Assembly (NCBI GenBank): GCA_029936705.1
Contig: JAPYSD010000045.1
Coordinates: 1-12,423, forward strand
Direction: 5' to 3'
From: Croceicoccus sp.
GTDB lineage: Bacteria > Pseudomonadota > Alphaproteobacteria > Sphingomonadales > Sphingomonadaceae
DNA length: 12,423 bases
The notes beneath the pieces were generated by a model. That model did no database searches. It was not told the origin of the DNA and worked only from the letters and a program-made list of their open reading frames with translations. This document shows, one piece after another, positions 7,041 through 12,423 of this stretch. Each line of letters starts with the position of its first letter. The stretch's first letter is position 1. Both the position numbers and the translations under genes were made by a program.

Positions 7041-7112
7041 CTGGGGGAACCTTTTCAAATCGACCGCAGCCCGGCGCTTGGATGAACAATCGCCAGCAGA
7101 TGGGGGGCATTC

Positions 7113-7625
7113 GTGATCAGATCAATGGCTACCGCAGCGCTTCTGGCGCTTTGTTCGCAGACCGGCCCCGCATTGGCGTCGCCTCAAGAGCCTGATGTTT
7201 CCAGTTCCGAAGTTCCCGCCACCGACATGCTGTCACGCATGTTCGTTTGGTGGAACGGAGCCTTCCGGACGCCCGGCGCTTTCACGGAGGAAAATTTTGC
7301 AAAATTCTTCACACCTGATGCGACACTGACGATCGGAGGGCGCCGGGTGATCACCGGCCTTGCGCAGTGGGCTTCGCACTTCGAAGGCATCCAGTCGCGC
7401 GGCGGCGTTGTCGAAATCGTCGTTCCCTTCAAGAAGGTCTTCCAGGCTGGCGACGATATCTACACCTACCATGTCATCAGGGCCCGCCGGGAAACCGGGG
7501 TCGAGTGCTCGCTTGCAGCCGGCCATGCCACGCTGCGCGGCGGCAAGATCGCTTCGATCGTCCTCGTGCGGAGGCCGATGGATGCGAAGGACGGGCCGCT
7601 CGACCCGCAGTGCTGGACCAGCTGA
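7113..7625 (+). CDS. Secreted NTF2/SnoaL-like protein of unknown function
   Basis: 170 aa from GTG at 7113, which follows a GGGGGG run about 6 nt upstream; the ATG at 7125 is a possible alternative without a ribosome site. Residues 1-22 form a Sec signal peptide cut at ALA-S. The rest has the cone-shaped NTF2-like pattern: an N-terminal helix with MFVWWNGAF, 'FFTPDATLTIGG', 'VITGLAQWASHFEG', then long strands ending 'GGKIASIVLVRRP'. Members can be enzymes or small-ligand binders, and no catalytic residues can be assigned here. It is 104 bp ahead of the TonB-dependent receptor in the same direction, so it probably shares its transcript and acts in the periplasm. The fold call is moderate; no function is claimed. 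Confidence 0.75.
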   Translation: MIRSMATAALLALCSQTGPALASPQEPDVSSSEVPATDMLSRMFVWWNGAFRTPGAFTEENFAKFFTPDATLTIGGRRVITGLAQWASHFEGIQSRGGVVEIVVPFKKVFQAGDDIYTYHVIRARRETGVECSLAAGHATLRGGKIASIVLVRRPMDAKDGPLDPQCWTS

Positions 7626-7729
7626 AATCTGCCGAACGTCGCCGACAGGGGGCAGACGTCGATCTTTTCGAAAAAGCAAAAAACCCGGGCGATCCTTCCA
7701 ATTCTCCGGCCAAACCAAGGGGTTTCAAC

Positions 7730-10018
7730 ATGAGGCATAATCTACGTCATCGACGCGTTCGCAAGCTGATCGTTTCCGGCAGTCTTTCGGCCATGGCCTC
7801 TGTCATCGCCGTGGGACCCGCCTATGCGCAGGATGCGGGCACCGAGGCCGAAGTTGTAGGCGGCGGCGATATCGTCGTGACCGCCCAGCGCCGCACGGAA
7901 TCCATTCAGGACGTGCCGATCGCAATCACCGCAATCGGGGCGGAACAGCTTGAGGACCAGAACGTACGCGGCGTCGAGGATTTCTTCGCCATGACCCCAA
8001 ACGTGGCGTTCCAGTCGAACGGTGCGCGCGACCGCAAGGACCTTTCGATCCGCGGCATTTCGAACCAGCTCAACCCCTATGCCGACGTTCGCCAGTCGAG
8101 CTATGCATTCTATATCGACGAATTCAGCGTCGCGGCCGGCACTAGCAACCCGCAGATTGTCGATCTTGAGCGGATCGAGGTCCTGCGCGGGCCGCAGGGC
8201 ACCTATTTCGGCCGCAACGCTGTCGGCGGCGCCATCAACGTGATCACGAAGAAACCGGTGAACAACTTCGAGGGCGAGATCCAGCTGGGCTATGCAAGCT
8301 TCGATACGAAGCGCGCCCAAGGCGTTCTCAACGTTCCTGTCATCGATGGGCTGCTGGCCGTGCGCGCCTCGGGCCAGTGGGAAAAGTCGGATGGCTACAT
8401 CAAGAACATCAATCCTATCGGTGGCGGTAACGACAGCGAGTATTACACCGGTCGCATCCAAGCGCGCCTGACACCGCTCGACGATCTCACCTGGGATTTC
8501 ACTTACAGCTTCTCGGATGAAGAAGTCGGCATGCGTAGCGGCGTCGCCACCGGTTTCGTCACTCGCACTTGGGCCTCGGTATATTACGGCTCGACCGCCG
8601 GTACCATCGCCGATCCCGATGGCGTCGGGTTCTTCCCTGAAAACAAGGACGAAGTGAATTTCAACCGTCCGCAGAAGGTCGGAGGAGACTTCGATTATTT
8701 CAGCACGCGCGCAGTGTGGGATTTCGGGCCGGTCGAAATGACCGCAGTCGGCGGCCATCTGAATTCCACCGTGTTCAATTACGGCGACGTCGACGGCGGC
8801 AGCATCGATTTCTTCTACGAAGACCTGCTGCTCAAGCGCAAATCCACCAGCGGCGAGCTTCGCTTCTCCTCGACCGGACGCAATCTCCTCGACTGGAGCT
8901 TCGGTACCTCGCTCGGCAAGGACACGGGTGTCAGCGACCAGAGCACCTATCATGGTGCGGACAGCCCGCTTTGCCCGGCGGCCACGAATGGATCGTGCGA
9001 AGGGTTCGAGGTCACCGGCGGCGACGGCAGGAGCACCTCGCGCTATTTTGCCATGTTCGCGCAGGGCACCCTGAACTTCACGGACCAGCTCTCGTTCACT
9101 TCGGGCCTGCGTTATTCGTGGGAGAAGGTGACCAACCAGTCGCAGAGCCGTTCGAACGGCGTCGTGACGGGCAATAACGATCGATCCGCCTCGTTCGAGG
9201 ACCTGTCGCCCAAGTTCACCCTGACCTACAAGCCGCAGCCCGACCTGATGGTCTATGCGACGGCGTCGCGCGGCTTCAAGGCCGGCGGCACGCAAACGAG
9301 CAACTCCGCGCAGCTTCGCAACGAATTCGATCCGGAAACCCTATGGAACTATGAAGTCGGCACGAAGTTCGACCTGTTCAACAACCGGATTCGTTTCGAC
9401 GTCACCGGTTTCTACATGGACTGGAAGGATGTTCAGCAGACCATCCGTTTCCAGTATATCGACCCCGATACCGGGCTTCTACGCGGCGTCACCGGCATCG
9501 CCAACGCCGCTTCGGCGGAAAGCTATGGTGTGGAAGCGAGCATGAACGCCCGTATCACGCCGCAGTGGGATTTCGGTGCGCAGCTCGGCTACAACAAGAC
9601 AAAGTACAAGGACTATCCGGACGCCCTGATCGATGGCGTCGTACTCGACCTGTCGGGCGAACAGCTCACGACCGCGCCGGAATGGACGCTGGGTGCCCAG
9701 ACCCAGTATACCCAGCCCGTGACCGGGAACTTCGACGCATTCGTCCGCGCCGAGTGGAACTTCCGGTCGGACATGATCTCGAACCCGTACTACTATCTTT
9801 ACAAGGATGTGCAGGGAGAGCCGTTCCTCAGCCCGAGCTACCACAACGTCAACCTGCGGGTCGGTATCGAGGACGAGAATTTCCGGGCGGTGGCCTATGT
9901 CGAAAATCTGTTCGACGAGGATTACTACGCGAACGCCTATGAAAAGGCCTTTTACTCGGGTGTTCAGGTCGAACCCTCGTTCCGCGAATTCGGCGTGAGC
10001 GTCGGATACAACTTCTGA
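7730..10018 (+). CDS. TonB-dependent outer-membrane receptor
   Basis: 762 aa from ATG at 7730 with AAGGGG 7 nt upstream; the open frame extends to 7367 but overlaps the NTF2-like gene and lacks family character there. Residues 1-33 are a signal peptide (AYA-Q). The TonB box is DIVVTA at 47-52, followed by the plug (QRRTESIQDVPIAITAIGAEQL near its start, RIEVLRGPQGT at 148-158, then NAVGGAINVITKKP). The remainder is a beta-barrel, ending in the C-terminal aromatic signature VGYNF. There is no STN signalling domain, so it is not an anti-sigma transducer. The pattern is typical of sphingomonad receptors for organic nutrients, not a recognisable siderophore type. Neighbouring exported peptidases make oligopeptides the best substrate guess. 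Operator 3 probably governs it. Confidence 0.95.
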   Translation: MRHNLRHRRVRKLIVSGSLSAMASVIAVGPAYAQDAGTEAEVVGGGDIVVTAQRRTESIQDVPIAITAIGAEQLEDQNVRGVEDFFAMTPNVAFQSNGARDRKDLSIRGISNQLNPYADVRQSSYAFYIDEFSVAAGTSNPQIVDLERIEVLRGPQGTYFGRNAVGGAINVITKKPVNNFEGEIQLGYASFDTKRAQGVLNVPVIDGLLAVRASGQWEKSDGYIKNINPIGGGNDSEYYTGRIQARLTPLDDLTWDFTYSFSDEEVGMRSGVATGFVTRTWASVYYGSTAGTIADPDGVGFFPENKDEVNFNRPQKVGGDFDYFSTRAVWDFGPVEMTAVGGHLNSTVFNYGDVDGGSIDFFYEDLLLKRKSTSGELRFSSTGRNLLDWSFGTSLGKDTGVSDQSTYHGADSPLCPAATNGSCEGFEVTGGDGRSTSRYFAMFAQGTLNFTDQLSFTSGLRYSWEKVTNQSQSRSNGVVTGNNDRSASFEDLSPKFTLTYKPQPDLMVYATASRGFKAGGTQTSNSAQLRNEFDPETLWNYEVGTKFDLFNNRIRFDVTGFYMDWKDVQQTIRFQYIDPDTGLLRGVTGIANAASAESYGVEASMNARITPQWDFGAQLGYNKTKYKDYPDALIDGVVLDLSGEQLTTAPEWTLGAQTQYTQPVTGNFDAFVRAEWNFRSDMISNPYYYLYKDVQGEPFLSPSYHNVNLRVGIEDENFRAVAYVENLFDEDYYANAYEKAFYSGVQVEPSFREFGVSVGYNF

Positions 10019-10031
10019 CCAGGTGACAGGC

Positions 10032-10061
10032 GGGGCGGCGGTCATCGACGATCGCCGTCCC
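10032..10061 (+). terminator. Strong stem-loop after the TonB receptor, no T-tract
   Basis: Starting 14 nt after the stop codon, GGGGCGGCGGTC (10032-10043) pairs with GATCGCCGTCCC (10050-10061) as a 12-bp stem with two G-T pairs and a 6-nt loop. No run of T follows, so it may act as a 3'-end stabiliser or attenuator of the downstream DUF885 gene instead of a classical intrinsic terminator. Confidence 0.45.
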
Positions 10062-10508
10062 GACCTAGCTAGAGGAGGGTGCGCATTGCGGGACAGACCG
10101 GCAAGAAGGTCGAGCGGCCCGCTCAGGGCAAGTGGTGCTGACTGGCAGACACGCGATTTCGAGCTGGACCGTAGTCCCGATCGGCCGCCGTTTCACAGTG
10201 CTATGGATAGGCTGGTGATCTGCCGCGACCGGGCCGGTGAGAGCATCGCGCCGTTGAATGAACGCGGCGAGGGCGGGTGCACCATCGACCCGCCCGTATC
10301 GATAACGAGCCGGGTGAATAGCGGCATCGAGCTTGAATCGCCTCTCGCCGCGGCCCGACGGTGGATCGCGATTGACTTGAAATTTCTGGCGCCGATCCAT
10401 TCACGCGCTGCGCGCGATACAAGAAAGAGGGCTATGCGCGGATTGCCAGTTTAAGCTGCTGCGAAAGCACCCGATGATGCGCCGATGCCCCGACGAAGGA
10501 GATATTGC
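10062..10508. other. 447-bp gap with no supported gene
   Basis: Between the receptor stem-loop and the second DUF885 gene nothing convincing is coded. Open frames on both strands (to 143 aa) lack ribosome sites, recognisable motifs and a plausible composition. No TTGCG-N5-CGCAA dyad was found here by eye, unlike the other three promoter gaps. TTGACT at 10372-10377 is a possible -35 element, but the matching -10 is poor. Confidence 0.5.
10496..10501 (+). promoter_or_regulatory. Ribosome binding site pointing to a TTG start
   Basis: AAGGAG lies 7 nt before TTG at 10509. The upstream ATG at 10485 would place this perfect site inside the coding sequence and add eight residues, mostly arginine, ahead of the Tat motif. 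Confidence 0.7.
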
Positions 10509-12320
10509 TTGCTGACCGACCGCCGAAAGTTCTTGCACACATCCGCGGTCTCGGGCGCTTTGCTGGGCCTGATGCAGCCAGGCCGGGTCTTCGCCCAGGA
10601 CGCCGATGCCGCGTTACAGGCCTTGTTGCAGCGACACACCGAGGCCTTGCTTCGCCGCTCGCCCGAAGAAGCTACCAGCGCCGAATTCGATAACGGGGCC
10701 AACGCATATCTTCGATCACGGCTCGACGATCGATCGCTGGAAGCGCGTGAGAGCGACCATGCCGCGGTAAAACAGGCGCTTGCTGAATTGCGTGCGATCC
10801 CCGAAACCGGCCTGTCGGCGCGCTCCGCGCTCGATCGCGATGTTGCGCTTTATGTCTATGAGACTCTCGACCGGCTGCTGGGTTACTATGGCTACGCCGA
10901 TCTCAATCTGCGGCCGAGCCCCTATGTCGTAAGCCAGATGAACGGCGCCTATTACTGGCTGCCCGACTTCATCGGCAGCCGCCATCCGATCACCAGTGCA
11001 AGCGATGCCGAGGCCTGGTTTTACCGTCTGGATGCACTGGCGGCCGTGCTCGACCAGGAAACAGCGCGGATCCTTCACGATGCTTCGCTGGGGGTCATTC
11101 CGCCAGACTTCGTGATTGCGAAGACCATCGCCCAGATAAAGGGCTTGCGCGACGGCGCTCCGCTCGAATCCGCTCTCCTCGCACCGGCGCTGCGTAGGCT
11201 GGCGGCGCTTGGCCGGGAGGGCGATGCCGCGCGCGCAGTGGCCCTTTTCGAACAGCGCGTCGTTCCCGCACTCTCGCGGCAGATCGAGGCCTTGGAAACG
11301 ATATTGCCGCAGGCCGTCGACATCGCGGGTGTATGGCGGCTGCCGGACGGAGACGCCTATTATGCCAGCGCGGTCCGCGCCAACACCACGACGGACATCG
11401 ACCCGGGCGATCTGCATCAACTCGGCCTCGACCAATGTGCGTCGCTGATTGCGCAGATCAACACGCTGCTGAAGGCGCAGGGCATGAGCAGGGGCTCGGT
11501 GGGCGAGCGGATCGCGAAGCTCAACAATGATGCCCGGTTCAAGGTCAGTGACGATGATGCCGGCCGCGAAAGGCTGCTCGAACTGGCACGCGGCTATATT
11601 GCCGATATCACCCGCCGCCTGCCTCAGGCGTATGGTATCTCGACGGTCGATCCGATCTCGGTGCGGCGCATCCCCCCGGCGATCGAAGCGGGCGCGCCCG
11701 GCGCATTCTATTCGGAAGGGGCAGCGGGCGAACCGGGCATCTATTCGCTCAACCTGCAGCATCCGGGCGAGCACGCGCTTTGGCGCCTGCCCACGCTGAC
11801 GCATCACGAGGCAGTTCCCGGCCACCATTTCCAGTACAGCGTACTCAGCCATGCACCCTCGCTGCCGCTGTTCCGCCGCGTCGTGCGATTTTCCGCATAT
11901 ACCGAGGGCTACGCTCTTTACGCGCAGCAGGTCGCGGCCGAACTTGGCGTGTTCGAGGGGCAGCCGTTCAACCGCATCGGCGAATTGCAGTCACAGCTTT
12001 TCCGCGCGGCGCGGATCGTCGTCGACACCGGCCTGCACTACAAGCGATGGACCAAGGAGCAGGCGATCGCCTGGATGGTCGATAATGCTGGAGAGCAGCC
12101 GCTGGCGACCGAACGCGAGGTGACGCGCTATTCGGTCTATCCCGGGCAGGCGTGCAGCTTCAAGGTTGGTGCCACCCGCATCGTCGCGGCCCGCGAAGAA
12201 GCGCGCGAGAGGATGGGCGAACGTTTCGACATACGCCAGTTCCACGATCTGATCCTGACATCGGGCCCGATGCCGATGGCGGTGCTTGAGAAGGCCGTCG
12301 CGCAATGGGCGAAGGCGTAA
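10509..12320 (+). CDS. DUF885 metallopeptidase-like protein, Tat-exported (intact paralogue)
   Basis: 603 aa from TTG at 10509, chosen for the AAGGAG site 7 nt upstream; the ATG at 10485 is the alternative (611 aa). The N-terminus TDRRKFLHTS followed by a hydrophobic stretch and VFA-Q (29/30) is a Tat signal. The DUF885 core follows: 'LHQLGL' helix, HEAVPGHH at 433-440, EGYALYAQ at 466-473, and the C-terminal 'VDTGLHYKRWTKEQAI' and 'YPGQACSFKVG' blocks. His433, His439/440 and Glu466 are plausible zinc ligands. It is a paralogue of the broken copy at 3578-5413, matching along the full length, but the two are diverged, so this is not a recent duplication. The family has no agreed function; a periplasmic peptidase or carboxypeptidase role is inferred from the motif and neighbours. 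Confidence 0.9.
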   Translation: MLTDRRKFLHTSAVSGALLGLMQPGRVFAQDADAALQALLQRHTEALLRRSPEEATSAEFDNGANAYLRSRLDDRSLEARESDHAAVKQALAELRAIPETGLSARSALDRDVALYVYETLDRLLGYYGYADLNLRPSPYVVSQMNGAYYWLPDFIGSRHPITSASDAEAWFYRLDALAAVLDQETARILHDASLGVIPPDFVIAKTIAQIKGLRDGAPLESALLAPALRRLAALGREGDAARAVALFEQRVVPALSRQIEALETILPQAVDIAGVWRLPDGDAYYASAVRANTTTDIDPGDLHQLGLDQCASLIAQINTLLKAQGMSRGSVGERIAKLNNDARFKVSDDDAGRERLLELARGYIADITRRLPQAYGISTVDPISVRRIPPAIEAGAPGAFYSEGAAGEPGIYSLNLQHPGEHALWRLPTLTHHEAVPGHHFQYSVLSHAPSLPLFRRVVRFSAYTEGYALYAQQVAAELGVFEGQPFNRIGELQSQLFRAARIVVDTGLHYKRWTKEQAIAWMVDNAGEQPLATEREVTRYSVYPGQACSFKVGATRIVAAREEARERMGERFDIRQFHDLILTSGPMPMAVLEKAVAQWAKA

Positions 12321-12324
12321 CCTG

Positions 12325-12346
12325 TTTCTGACCTGGAGTTTCTGAC
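12325..12346 (+). repeat. Short direct repeat around a ribosome binding site
   Basis: TTTCTGAC occurs at 12325-12332 and 12339-12346, directly before an ATG, with CTGGAG between the copies. It may be a small tandem slip; GGAG serves as the ribosome site for the next gene. Confidence 0.4.
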
Positions 12347-12423
12347 ATGAGAATGGGCAAATTATCGCGCTTGTTTGCCGCAGCGCTGGCATGCCTTGCC
12401 GCGACGACCGCTCAGGCACTGCC
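12347..12423 (+). CDS. N-terminus of an exported protein (partial)
   Basis: ATG at 12347, 26 bp after the DUF885 stop, with GGAG 8 nt upstream, opens MRMGKLSRLFAAALACLAATTAQAL and runs off the window. This is a Sec signal peptide likely cut after AQA. The cysteine at residue 16 does not sit in a good lipobox, so a lipoprotein is less likely. The short gap implies an operon with the DUF885 gene. Family unknown from 25 residues; another exported hydrolase would fit the locus. Confidence 0.7.
   Translation, partial: MRMGKLSRLFAAALACLAATTAQAL

Noticed and set aside
7665..7674. TTTTCGAAAA palindrome between the NTF2-like and receptor genes
   Set aside because: Too short to call, with no GC stem and T-tract for a terminator and no match to the shared dyad.
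7367..7729. N-terminal extension of the TonB receptor frame
   Set aside because: It overlaps the NTF2-like gene in another frame; the signal peptide and ribosome site place the start at 7730.
7742..9295. Long minus-strand open frame (517 aa) inside the TonB receptor gene
   Set aside because: It is an antisense shadow of a strongly supported receptor; its composition is rich in Arg, Ala and Asp with no domain motif.
10023..10454. 143-aa plus-strand frame and 111-aa minus-strand frame in the gap
   Set aside because: No ribosome site, no motif, irregular composition, and the plus frame begins within the receptor stem-loop.

Overview
The window reads as a catabolic locus from a high-GC alphaproteobacterium, most likely of the Sphingomonadales. 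That placement is an inference from the style of the TonB-dependent receptor, the many Sec and Tat signal peptides and the overall composition; there is no rRNA or other phylogenetic marker. No tRNA, rRNA, CRISPR array, insertion sequence or origin was seen.

Left part (1-2506, minus strand): a tight operon of a dihydrodipicolinate-synthase-family lyase (TTG start at 2320), an FAD-dependent amino-acid dehydrogenase of the DAO family, and the N-terminal 71 codons of a small 2Fe-2S protein that runs off the left edge. This set matches the D-hydroxyproline dehydrogenase plus pyrroline-4-hydroxy-2-carboxylate deaminase genes of 4-hydroxyproline catabolism. A LysR-type regulator is divergent from it.

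Middle (2507-5413): a stretch with several lesions. The LysR gene has an apparent one-base deletion near 3256 that throws its last ~60 residues out of frame. Next to it are what look like remnants of a DUF3311 protein and of the start of a sodium:solute symporter (3436-3581). Then comes a Tat-exported DUF885 metallopeptidase-like gene read on the minus strand, which is complete except for one in-frame TGA at codon 227.

Right part (5414-12423, plus strand): an exported COG1228-type amidohydrolase with a full binuclear metal site (members of this group include Xaa-Pro dipeptidases), a secreted NTF2/SnoaL-like protein, a TonB-dependent receptor, a second, intact Tat-exported DUF885 protein, and the signal peptide of another exported protein that runs off the right edge.

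The most useful observation is a perfect inverted repeat, TTGCG-N5-CGCAA (a T-N11-A LysR-type box). It occurs at 2418-2432, 5554-5568 and 6987-7001, in each of the three promoter-bearing gaps. It ties the cytoplasmic amino-acid operon, both DUF885 genes, the amidohydrolase and the receptor operon into one proposed regulon of the adjacent LysR protein. The working model is uptake of oligopeptides by the receptor, hydrolysis in the periplasm by the DUF885 and prolidase-like enzymes, and oxidation and deamination of the released (hydroxy)proline in the cytoplasm. The substrate is inferred, not shown.
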